64,000 nucleotides of DNA, taken from assembly GCF_026151205.1 (NCBI RefSeq), contig NC_087076.1:22004828-22068827 (forward strand), given 5' to 3'. Below, one piece after another: positions 28,384-39,103 of this stretch. A program made the position numbers and the translations under genes. The stretch's first letter is position 1. Every line of letters begins with the position of its first letter. Under the pieces are notes generated by a model. The model was not told where the DNA came from. It ran no database searches and saw only the letters and a list, made by a program, of their open reading frames with translations. This DNA is from Bolinopsis microptera. Its lineage: Eukaryota; Ctenophora; Tentaculata; Lobata; Bolinopsidae.

Positions 28384-30797
28384 AGCATACCGAACTCAGA
28401 ACTGATAAATAAAGTTTGTAAGGAAAGAAACTGATAATAATTATCAGCTCTGGATTGCACAGCTGGTATTTCCCTGTTGATCATTTGTTTATCAGAACGT
28501 TTCAACGTTGCAGTAGCCATTATAAGCAGCACATGTGTTTAATTCGCTTTTAATATAGTGGTTGTTTAGCAACCGCACTTGAGTCATTAGTGCTACATAA
28601 GGGGGCCAGCTCCAGGAATGGGTTGGATAAAGCGAGTAATGACCGTGCACTGTCCCCCCATTTGTAGGTAGTAAAGGGTGCTCAGTGCTTCTTTCTTACC
28701 TGTCTGCTGCTTTCTTTCAGTGCCTTTCTTACCTGTCTGGAGTAGCTCTGTTCTCCGAGACAACCTTTTGTTTACAACTTCTGTTTACAATGTTTATGGA
28801 ATGGATTTAGCCTGAAGAAGGGAACTCAGTAAAATAAAGCTTGGGAGAGTTCCTTTTGTTCTGCCCCCACTTACTGTTCCACAGTTTCTATAAGATAAGG
28901 TGCATATCATTTATCGGTATTGTCTTGAACTCTATCTTGAACCCTGTCTTGGATATAGATTATTGGCACTTCTCAGACTCTCAATTAGTGCCCACTGTTC
29001 AAATAACTTGATCAGTGTTGTTTAAGAATTCAATAAGAATTATTGGCGAATATTCACAATTTTCAATGATATATTTATTACCGAATTTTACAATACTGCA
29101 CTTGAGCAATCTAACATATTACAGATTATATGTATAGAACAGTTTGATCTCTTGAAAAATCGATGCATTTGAACGTTGATACTTATCGTCTATCTTTCAT
29201 TTTGTACTTATCAAGACCGTTAATACTGTAGTGCTAGCAATCTCATCGTAAGGTCGACTTAATCTAATCAATTCTACGTAAGTTTTCGGGATATATCATA
29301 ATATACAGTGTGACGACCAGGTCCATTTGTTTTGATTACTTTCATATTTGATTAAAATATTGTAAAAAATGGACATGTTTCAGATATAAATTTATTTTTG
29401 TTGCCTTCGTCAAAAAACAATAGGAGAAATTGGTGATCTTCTTTGGAAATATTGCGTGCAAAAACTTGTAGATTCTGATCACAGCGAGTATAACCTTTAG
29501 AGCCCCTTTCCAAAACGTCCTTCTAGAAAATTGCGTAATTTTTCAAGAATGAATTGGTACTGTATTCCTTTGAACACTACAGACGCGAAATATGCCATAC
29601 TCAATATTATTGGGTAGATTAATTAAGTTTTGTTTTGGATTTAGATTAATTTGATGTATTGGGTCCAAGTGATTGCGGACATAGTTTACTATGTGTTTAC
29701 TGTGTTTCAGTGCCCATCATATTTTACAGCTGGGGCAATACTTTCGAAGGTTCTATTTTACGTTCATTTATTGCTGTACTCTGCAAAATTTTAAAAGAAT
29801 TTAATAAAAAAATATGCCACACTCAATATTATTGGGAAAATTAATTAAGGGTAGTTGATGTTAATTCGCTAATTCCAAATCAGTATTTCTATCACGCATT
29901 CACGCAGCTCTTATGAAAAATTGGGGGAATGTTGTGACTAATTTCGTCAATTACTTGATTAAATTAGGTAACCACAAAAATTAAAATATTTCAAAATACG
30001 GAATATTTTGCCCACTCCTATCTTGTGCTTTTTGAGAGATTTCTTCTGAGCAAGTTCCCTTGGCGGACGCTATGTCGCCATGACAAGAAGTTTTCATTAG
30101 TAAATATTAATTGACATTGCCGTCGGGGCGTCAGCTAAATCCCCCCACTACAAAAACCTCGATCAATTTTAAGTGACCTGCTACTGCTGCTTTATTGCTG
30201 CTTGTATTTTAAAATCTCCTGCTTAATAAACGTTTAGTATCACTTATATGATTTAAACAACCCCCTCCATGTTATTGCTATGTTTCGATTGTTCTAGAAT
30301 TAGTTTCTCCATTGTATTCTCCTTTATTCCTCCTACTATGCAATGTCCGATGGTTAAGTGGTTCACCTGAAATAGTAGGTATTGACCGTTTTTTAATTTC
30401 TGCAATTAATTTTAATTTAACCGTCTATTTGAGTAATATATATTTAACTATTCACTTTACGAGAATAGTTGAACCCTTCCCGGGTTCCCCACATCATTTA
30501 TAAATCATTTAATTTTACAACACGACTGTAGGTTAAGTTTTACCACCAACGTCAATGTGAACTTGTAACGGTTTGGCTGGTGTGAAACCACAAATGCGGC
30601 TCAACGAAACAATCTCTGAAAATCACTGACAATCACTGAAAATCACTTATCACTGAATCACTAAACTGATCCAGGGCTCTGTAAGAACCAAGACACTTAT
30701 ACGTCAGCTACTTCAGCTACATATCAGATATTATACACTCTGACATATAAGTATTTACCACTTTATGGGGTGCTAATCAAGTATTAGTGAGCATATA
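28384..30797. other. Intergenic DNA
   Basis: No gene recognised. A ~39-bp direct repeat containing ATATGCCATACTCAATATTA lies at 29589-29627 and about 29812-29849 (a few mismatches), flanking ~185 bp. This is the kind of spacing left by a duplication or a short insertion. A cluster of AATCACTGA repeats sits near 30610-30660. Confidence 0.5.
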
Positions 30798-30885
30798 CCA
30801 CGTGACGTCATCACAACACCACGTGACGTCATCACCATCCCCGTTAATTGGCCTAATACTCCGTTAATTGGGCTAATTGATTCTA
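30798..30885. promoter_or_regulatory. Tandem E-box/CRE pair plus homeobox-like sites
   Basis: CCACGTGACGTCATCAC occurs at 30798-30814 and again at 30819-30835, 21 bases apart (two helical turns). Each copy fuses a CACGTG E-box (bHLH-ZIP factors) with a full TGACGTCA CRE (CREB/ATF factors). It is followed by two CCGTTAATTGG copies (about 30841 and 30862) containing TAATT homeodomain cores. This looks like a compact enhancer or promoter element, but no gene could be attached to it. Confidence 0.45.
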
Positions 30886-30952
30886 CCATTGTCGCCTATT
30901 AAGTGAGGTCTGTAAAACAAGGGATGTCTGTGCATATCACTGACATGTTCTT

Positions 30953-30971
30953 GTGTGTGTGTGTGTGTGTG
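30953..30971. repeat. (GT)n microsatellite
   Basis: Nine to ten GT repeats, a short simple-sequence tract. Confidence 0.9.
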
Positions 30972-31518
30972 CTATGTGTTAATGGTTCATTTATTTCTTA
31001 GTTCTTGTGTATCCGCACATCAGATGGTTTTAAATAAATTCTTAGGTTCCAAGATCTTTTCCGCTAAAATGCATTTTAGTTATTATTGTTATTAAGGACT
31101 GGTTTTTAATCAGGCAAGTATTTTAAAAATGTTCATTTTTGTACAATTTAAAAAATAAATAGTAATATCATGATATCTTGGTTCCTCTTATTACAGTAAT
31201 TGTAGTAGTGGAACAGCAATACTAAGAACGCTGTACGAAGATGGCGATCAGACCTCATTATTACAGTAATTAGTAATTAATTAATTACTGTAGTTGTTGT
31301 GTTATCCGCTCCTATATTTTCCGTAGTTTTTGTTCTCTCTGTCTTGTAATTTTCGGAGAATCGATAGTAGAAAGGCGATAATCTAGAAGCAAAAGAAAAA
31401 CTAATGTCTGACGTAACCTTAATATTAATAAGTAATTATGTAAATTTTATTCATAAATATTTACAGCAAGGATTAATAACTCTCGAAACACCGGATCTTG
31501 AACGCTGTGGTATTTATT
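30972..31518. other. Intergenic DNA with AT-rich palindrome
   Basis: An imperfect palindrome lies at 31262-31292 (arms TACAGTAATTA and TAATTACTGTA), and TTACAGTAATT also occurs at about 31191. No gene seen. Confidence 0.5.
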
Positions 31519-31543
31519 GGGGGGGGGGGGGGGGGGGGGGGGG
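31519..31543 (+). repeat. 25-nt uninterrupted G run
   Basis: A second long G homopolymer on the plus strand, similar in length to the one at 4573-4598. It is capable of forming G-quadruplexes; exact length is uncertain. Confidence 0.9.
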
Positions 31544-32078
31544 ATTTGACGCGTTACAGTGATACTGGGGTTTCATTTTGGACACTTGAATTTATCTTCA
31601 TGTCTGCCATTCGCCACTGAACTTTCATCAGTCCCTGTTTCAAATCGAACAATGAGTTTCGATCTGAAAACTAAACCTCGAGCTGCTTAATACTACAATC
31701 CAAAAGCCCCTCCTTTTATTTCAGCTAAATAGCTCAACTCGAGTCACTAAATATATACAAATAATCATTACTTCACCTTGCCATGACCTTTTGCTTCAAT
31801 TGAATAACACATATACGCCGTAATGTACTGTACGATGCATTGGCTCTTATTACCTATTTTCAATGGGAAATAATGAAATTTTAGGTTCGTACACCCCATT
31901 TGTCGCGGCCACCTGAAATCTAATTCTTTTTCATCGAGTTCGATTAACCATGCCATTTGATCATTGGGGGTAGCATTGCCCCGACACCCTTAATGCTGTT
32001 TAATATCATGCTCATCAGTTGTTCCTCATCAGATGCGCTATTCTGTCGGTATCGCTGCTCTGAAAGCCTCAAGGTGCA
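31544..32078. other. Intergenic DNA
   Basis: No gene, RNA or repeat recognised; only short overlapping chance ORFs are present. Confidence 0.5.
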
Positions 32079-32480
32079 GCGAGATTCCTGACAATAAACT
32101 ATAAAACATCATTATTTTAGTTGAAGTTCTTGTCGATTTATAGCGAGATTCCTGACAATAAAACTATAAAACATCATTATTTTAGTTGAAGTTCTTGTTG
32201 GTTATTGACAGTATAAATGATGCTCTTAAAGTCTCTGTGCATATTTAGTCATTTAGTGTATTTTCTTGACATCGAATCATAAATTTGTTATTTAAGTTTT
32301 CGTCGGTATAATGATGTTCCATTATACCGACGTCTCCATAAAGCTGATCTACTTTCTTAACATTGAAACATGAATTTCTATCCAAGTGTAAGTTTTTGTT
32401 GGTATTTGAACGTCTCCAAAAAGCTTCCTTCTTAGTTCTTGAGAATGAAACATGAAGTTTCAATTTAAGTAGCAGTTGTC
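32079..32480. repeat. Imperfect tandem repeats with a perfect hairpin
   Basis: A 64-bp segment beginning GCGAGATTCCTGACAATAAA at 32079 is repeated at 32143 with few changes. Further on, segments containing ATGAATTT/AAGTTT and GACGTCTCCATAAAGCT or AACGTCTCCAAAAAGCT recur at ~100-bp spacing up to 32480. Inside lies a hairpin with 13-bp perfect arms (CGTCGGTATAATG at 32301-32313, complement at 32320-32332) and a 6-base loop. Confidence 0.7.
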
Positions 32481-33586
32481 TAGACTTCTGATTAAATTAG
32501 CACTTAACGTGCCAAGTGTTCGCGAATAATTAGAGTGCCAAGCTCCTTAACTGCAATCATCAAATCAGTTATATTGGCAAGTTACTTGCTGATATCTCAC
32601 CACGTCAATCTCCTGCAACAAGTCGGTTGGTTCTGCTTGACTTCCGGTTCTAGCAATATGTCTTTGTCGTCGGCTCAAAATGTCACCGAAATTCTATTAA
32701 AACCTCTGATTGAATTGCTATCGCTCGCTCTTGGGGTTGCACGTGTTGATCCTCTCAGCATGCATCAATCAAACAGAACGACATTCTCATTTAGTCGTTC
32801 CATGATTAGCATAAGGAAGGTGGTAACGCGAGGCTGACATTTCCGGTATAGTAACCCCAGTTCTTAGTTCTAGTTTATACTTCCATTTCGCCAGAAATTG
32901 AAAATAGACGTCTCGCATTTCTTTGATCTAACGGATCACAAGGGGATTGTCGTAAACCATCAAGAGACAGTTTAGTCTTGGCACGATCCGTAGATCATCT
33001 TGATTTGTCAGTTCAATTTGCCTCCCATTCTCAGGTCAGAGCGATTTGACTCACTTCTGAGTTGTCTGGAGGGGCATTTGTTTTAAAACATATAAGAGAT
33101 GCGAAAAGTTTGTTTTAGCAGGAGCTTTCAAAATACATGTGTAAATCGTCTTCAGCTATTATTTCTCGGAAGTCGGATTCCGCTTTAAGCAGGTAGTCAA
33201 CCATTACCTAGCTTGCTAATCTGTTGCTCACTTCTCTTGGGGAGAAAAAGTAAAATGGCACGTCAGGTAAACTCAAGCACGGGTTGGTTAATATTCACGC
33301 AGTATGTGCCCAGTAACAAATTCAATGGACGCAGCTTTCCGATTGATAGACAAATTTGTTCATAAAGTTTACGTTTAGTGTTCACGACTGCAAAGATATA
33401 TAAATGCCATACTTGTTCAGTACAAGCTAGTAGGACCTCCGCTGAATTTTAATATACTCACTAAAATTATTGATTTTTATCACCAGAGCAACGAGCATCT
33501 GAATCGTGAAAAGTTCTATAATTTGATTGAAAAAGCAGCCACCTGTGACGTCTAACAGATCACTACCAGGTTTAATCAACTATAGA
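32481..33586. other. Intergenic DNA, one unexplained 100-codon ORF
   Basis: A plus-strand ORF (32535-32837, 100 codons) has no recognisable domain or clear start context. Open stretches on the opposite strand are broken by stops. The base composition is slightly richer in GC than the surroundings, so an eroded exon or mobile-element remnant is possible but not supported. Confidence 0.35.
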
Positions 33587-34637
33587 TTCGTCCGGGTGTT
33601 CGTCCGGGTGTTCGTCCGGGTGTTCGTCCGGGTGTTCGTCCGGGTGTTCGTCCGGGTGTTCGTCCGGGTGTTCGTCCGGGTGTTCGTCCGGGTGTTCGTC
33701 CGGGTCTTCGTCCGGGTGTTCGTCCGGGTGTTCGTCCGGGTGTTCGTCCGGGTCTTCGTCCGGGTGTTCGTCCGGGTGTTCGTCCGGGTGTTCGTCCGGG
33801 TGTTCGTCCGGGTGTTCGTCCGGGTGTTCGTCCGGGTGTTCGTCCGGGTGTTCGTCCGGGTGTTCGTCCGGGTGTTCGTCCGGGTGTTCGTCCGGGTCTT
33901 CGTCCGGGTGTTCGTCCGGGTGTTCGTCCGGGTGTTCGTCCGGGTGTTCGTCCGGGTCTTCGTCCGGGTCTTCGTACGGGCCGGGTGTTCGTCCGGGTGT
34001 TCGTCCTGGTGTTCGTCCGGGTGTTCGTCCGGGTCTTCGTCCGGGTGTTCGTACGGGTGTTCGTCCGGGTGTTCGTCCTGGTGTTCGTCCGGGTGTTCGT
34101 CCGGGTGTTCGTCCGGGTGTTCGTCCGGGTCTTCGTCCGGGTCTTCGTACGGGTGTTCGTCCGGGTGTTCGTCCGGGTGTTCGTCCGGGTGTTCGTCCGG
34201 GTCTTCGTCCGGGTCTTCGTCCGGGTGTTCGTCCGGGTGTTCGTCCTGGTGTTCGTCCGGGTGTTCGTCCGGGTGTTCGTCCGGGTGTTCGTCCGGGTGT
34301 TCGTCCGGGTGTTCGTCCGGGTGTTCGTCCGGGTGTTCGTCCGGGTGTTCGTCCGGGTGTTCGTCCGGGTGTTCGTCCGGGTGTTCGTCCGGGTGTTCGT
34401 CCGGGTGTTCGTCCGGGTGTTCGTACGGGTGTTCGTCCGGGTGTTCGTCCGGGTCTTCGTCCGGGTGTTCGTCCGGGTGTTCGTCCGGGTGTTCGTCCGG
34501 GTGTTCGTCCGGGTGTTCGTCCGGGTGTTCGTCCGGGTGTTCGTCCGGGTGTTCGTCCGGGTCTTCGTCCGGGCGTTCGTCCGGGTGTTCGTCCGGGTGT
34601 TCGTCCGGGTCTTCGTACGGGTCTTCGTACGGGTGTT
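33587..34637. repeat. CpG-dense 12-bp minisatellite, ~88 units
   Basis: The unit GTTCGTCCGGGT has two CpGs per 12 bases; variants carry CTTCGTCC, GTACGGG or CCTGG. One irregular junction (ACGGGCCGGG near 33976-33984) shifts the phase. All frames stay open because 12 is divisible by three. That gives 219-387-codon ORFs on both strands (RVFVRVFV, DEHPDEHP, CSSGCSSG) that are artefacts. About 170 CpGs in 1 kb make an island-like patch in AT-rich DNA. Confidence 0.95.
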
Positions 34638-35325
34638 GGAGTGACAATAGTGGGTGTAGTTTAGAGATGGTTACCCGGCTGTCCAGCTGACTTAACCACC
34701 AGAATATTCGATCAAATATTTACAACTATCCCAGTTTACGGATTATTAGTTTAGACTAAGTTCTCGTAACTTCGTAAGTAATTTTGCATCTGTGACTGTC
34801 TAGTGTCTAGACAAATGAATTTTACAGCAAATTGCACCATTAAGAGAAATACGCTGATAACATCTTCAAAATGACAATTTTATTCTTGCTCAAGTATTTA
34901 AGTAGATAATAAGGCTGGAAGACATAATAGTTTAATTATATAACTACTGTTTAATTAAGTTTAACTTCCTTGGTCCTATATTTATATCGTTAAAGTTTTC
35001 GAGTCAACTTTAACCACAATTTAAAGACCAATTTATATATGCACTTCAACTATGTCTGTAATGTTCGTTCCTTAGTTCATTCTTAATGCATTAACTTGCT
35101 GTATAGCATTTTGATGTATACTAACCGTGTCTCAACTCTACATATTAAAAGTTCTTCTAAAACTACTCTGGGAGCGATCTGATGGCAACTTTAATTATTC
35201 CCATTTTATGTACGAGAATGATATTTTAAGCGATCACAACATAACCATTAGTGCTATAAATTACTTTAAATAACCAAAAAGGTCAGCTGTAATAAAACCT
35301 CCTCTGACAAGAATTAATACCATTC
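34638..35325. other. Intergenic spacer between two arrays
   Basis: AT-rich; no gene, RNA or repeat recognised. Confidence 0.55.
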
Positions 35326-37113
35326 AAATTCTCCACCAATCCAGATAGATCACGTGTCAAATTCTCCACCAATCCAGATAGATCACGTGTCAAATTCTCC
35401 ACCAATCCAGATAGATCACGTGTCAAATTCTCCACCAATCCAGATAGATCACGTGTCAAATTCTCAACCAATCCAGATAGATCACGTGTCAAATTCTCAA
35501 CCAATCCAGATAGATCACGTGTCAAATTCTCCACCAATCCAGATAGATCACGTGTCAAATTCTCCACCAATCCAGATAGATCACGTGTCAAATTCTCCAC
35601 CAATCCAGATAGATCACGTGTCAAATTCTCCACCAATCCAGATAGATCACGTGTCAAATTCTCCACCAATCCAGATAGATCACGTGTCAAATTCTCCACC
35701 AATCCAGATAGATCACGTGTCAAATTCTCCACCAATCCAGATAGATCACGTGTCAAATTCTCCACCAATCCAGATAGATCACGTGTCAAATTCTCCACCA
35801 ATCCAGATAGATCACGTGTCAAATTCTCCACCAATCCAGATAGATCACGTGTCAAATTCTCCACCAATCCAGATAGATCACGTGTCAAATTCTCCACCAA
35901 TCCAGATAGATCACGTGTCAAATTCTCCACCAATCCAGATAGATCACGTGTCAAATTCTCCACCAATCCAGATAGATCACGTGTCAAATTCTCCACCAAT
36001 CCAGATAGATCACGTGTCAAATTCTCCACCAATCCAGATAGATCACGTGTCAAATTCTCCACCAATCCAGATAGATCACGTGTCAAATTCTCCACCAATC
36101 CAGATAGATCACGTGTCAAATTCTCCACCAATCCAGATAGATCACGTGTCAAATTCTCCACCAATCCAGATAGATCACGTGTCAAATTCTCCACCAATCC
36201 AGATAGATCACGTGTCAAATTCTCCACCAATCCAGATAGATCACGTGTCAAATTCTCCACCAATCCAGATAGATCACGTGTCAAATTCTCCACCAATCCA
36301 GATAGATCACGTGTCAAATTCTCCACCAATCCAGATAGATCACGTGTCAAATTCTCCACCAATCCAGATAGATCACGTGTCAAATTCTCCACCAATCCAG
36401 ATAGATCACGTGTCAAATTCTCCACCAATCCAGATAGATCACGTGTCAAATTCTCCACCAATCCAGATAGATCACGTGTCAAATTCTCCACCAATCCAGA
36501 TAGATCACGTGTCAAATTCTCCACCAATCCAGATAGATCACGTGTCAAATTCTCCACCAATCCAGATAGATCACGTGTCAAATTCTCCACCAATCCAGAT
36601 AGATCACGTGTCAAATTCTCCACCAATCCAGATAGATCACGTGTCAAATTCTCCACCAATCCAGATAGATCACGTGTCAAATTCTCCGCCAATCCAGATA
36701 GATCACGTGTCAAATTCTCCACCAATCCAGATAGATCACGTGTCAAATTCTCCACCAATCCAGATAGATCACGCGTCAAATTCTCCACCAATCCAGATAG
36801 ATCACGTGTCAAATTCTCAACCAATCCAGATAGATCACGTGTCAAATTCTCCGCCAATCCAGATAGATCACGTGTCAAATTCTCCACCAATCCAGATAGA
36901 TCACGTGTTAAATTCTCCACCAATCCAGATAGATCACGCGTCAAATTCTCCACCAATCCAGATAGATCACGTGTCAAATTCTCCACCAATCCAGATAGAT
37001 CACGTGTCAAATTCTCCACCAATCCAGATAGATCACGTGTCAAATTCTCCACCAATCCAGATAGATCACGTGTCAAATTCTCCACCAATCCAGATAGATC
37101 ACGTGTCAAATTC
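35326..37113. repeat. 33-bp minisatellite with a CACGTG E-box per unit, ~54 units
   Basis: The unit is CACCAATCCAGATAGATCAC followed by GTGTCAAATTCTC. It is almost invariant; the differences seen are CTCAACC and CTCCGCC variants, two CACGCG units (36774 and 36939 regions) and one TGTTAAA. Each unit carries CACGTG, a CCAAT pentamer and an AGATAG (GATA-type) motif. Because 33 is divisible by three, both strands are open for ~600 codons (11-residue periods LTRDLSGLVEN and SNSPPIQIDHV). The unit contains no ATG on either reading and both ORFs begin only at TTG or GTG, so they are not credible genes unless spliced to another exon. Confidence 0.95.
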
Positions 37114-37651
37114 TTCTTTAATCCGCTATACAACGGGGTTTATAACAGAAACGCTGTTCAATTTGATGTTATACTGAGCTGTAGCATTATTGGAGAAGTG
37201 ATGTGGTTACTAGGTGGTTGCTAGGTGGTTGCTCGACAGAAATTAGGCTTGTCTCACAATTATTGTGAGTGGTGGTAAGTCAAATTGTTCGGAATTGCTA
37301 TTCGCTCATTCGCTGGTCGTTAATTCCTAATTTTTCCCTCTCTTCAACGATTCCGGTTATTTTGCATCCGATTCGTCTAAATTTCATTGTCTGCAAACTG
37401 CATAAAAGAAAGTAAGAGTTACTATAAGTATGTACGTGATCCCATACCTTTGCGACATGTGAAGGAAAGCAAGGTTATTTGCAACCAACTCTTTGCCATA
37501 GGTTTTGCCATTCACTTTCGGCGGAAACATTGCTCATTTTTACAATTAACTTTATTTCTGCGTAAGACTGAGAAATATCATTAACTAGCATGAAGCTCAA
37601 CGTTAAATTGTATCCCTGTTGTATCGGGAAGAACAGGAGTCATTCATTTCG
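37114..37651. other. Intergenic DNA with a short GGTTGCTAGGT repeat
   Basis: Positions 37203-37235 hold three copies of GGTTGCTAGGT or GGTTACTAGGT, the same core that builds the large array at 45.1 kb. No gene recognised; a 65-codon ORF at 37387-37584 has no visible domain. Confidence 0.5.
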
Positions 37652-37724
37652 TTTTGAAGTACAATTGAGATTGGATTTTATCCCCTCTGAGGAGATAAAA
37701 TCCAATCTCAATTGTACTTCAAAA
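37652..37724. repeat. Perfect hairpin, 31-bp arms, 11-base loop
   Basis: The arm at 37652-37682 (TTTTGAAGTACAATTGAGAT...) is the exact reverse complement of 37694-37724. The RNA from either strand would be a 73-nt stem-loop without a single mismatch. That is unlike a typical animal pre-miRNA, which usually has bulges. It fits a very recent inverted duplication or a small hairpin/endo-siRNA source. Confidence 0.85.
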
Positions 37725-39103
37725 TGATAGACCCTCTGATAAGGGCAAAGCGACAAATATTCGCTACTAATTCCATTAATTTCGTTATTAGAACCTTACA
37801 TAGTAATCAAGCTGTATTGTTATTAATTATTAAGCAATACTCACATTAATTTGTCTAATCATTTTCCCATAGTAGGTGGCGGTATATTATAATTCCAATA
37901 ATAAGCCTGCTGCTCCCTGTCTCTTTACTGTCTCTTTACTAATGGAGCTATGCGTTCTAGTTGTCGGCATAATAAATCGTCGGGTCTAGCGTTGTTTTTC
38001 CAATAATCATAATTATTGAATGACAGAAAATAGTTTTCGACACTCATGCGCTGCACGATTTCGAATCAACTAATTTGATTACTTTTAATTTGTCGTTATC
38101 TTGAAAGGTTCAATCGGAAATGGCATATAACTACTAGGTTCGGTACAGACTCAACTCTGCACCCATGTCAATATGTTCATTATATGCAAGCCTCTTGATT
38201 TATAATCACCGGGTCTAGTAATTGTTTAAGAGAGCTCTCTGGCAGTTACGAAACTCGAGAGACTGTGGGATACTGAAGGGAAAGGAAGCAGTTCTAACGA
38301 GCGCTTCTCAAACACAAGGATATATATTGTGAACTTGGTTAGTATATATGAAACATTTGACACGGAGTTGTAGAGTGAGCTATGTGCTTCGCCGGGCTAA
38401 AGTAGTGGATGTCCTTGCTGTACGGTAAGTTAAACAAGGAACTGAAACTACTAGGTTCCGTACAGACTCAACTCTGCACCCGTGTCAATATGTTCAATAT
38501 ATGCAAGCCTCTTGATTTATATTATTATCTATTATTATTTTAGATAAAATCTATTATTTTTGAATCCTCATTATTACAAGATACAACATTTGTTCCGTTA
38601 CTTTTTTTGCAGTATTAGATATCGGCCTTTCTTCAATCACCACAAAAAAGTGGCACGAGTACTTACATCTTTAAAAGTAACGATAGATTTGCGTAATAAA
38701 CGAGCAAAAAAGTAAAAAAAGTAATAAAATAAATAAACGAGCAATTTTACATTCCCTCTTTAGTTGGATCAACTAAAGTGGAGGTCTGAAATATAATGGC
38801 TATATTTATAATTGTGCAGCGTATATTATATTACTTGTTCTTGTGAAACAAAGTTCACCATATCATACTGCTATTTAAAATCTAAATGATTCTTAGACTA
38901 TGATCGCGAGTCAGACGAATTTTAATTACAATTTAAACCTGGTCCAGCACTGGCCAATAACGTTGCTGCGTTTAGATAGTGCACGCTGACCCCGCTGTGC
39001 GAGTACTGGCAAGTACTGTTCAGACATAGTTCCAACAGCCCGCAACTCTTAGATCCATTTCCATTAATCAGAAAATTTACATTTTAAATGGTTCTCACTG
39101 CGT
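37725..39103. other. Intergenic DNA with an ~80-bp dispersed duplication
   Basis: The segments at about 38130-38210 and 38444-38522 (both containing CAGACTCAACTCTGCACCC and ATGCAAGCCTCTTGATTTAT) are near-identical direct repeats ~315 bp apart. No coding potential seen. Confidence 0.6.

Noticed and set aside
33527-34690. 219-387-codon ORFs on both strands
   Set aside because: Products of a 12-bp stop-free unit; three mutually overlapping readings with dipeptide-like repeats and no domain.
35326-37113. CRISPR-like array (identical ~33-bp repeats)
   Set aside because: There are no spacers: units are head-to-tail. The surrounding DNA is animal-type with no cas genes.
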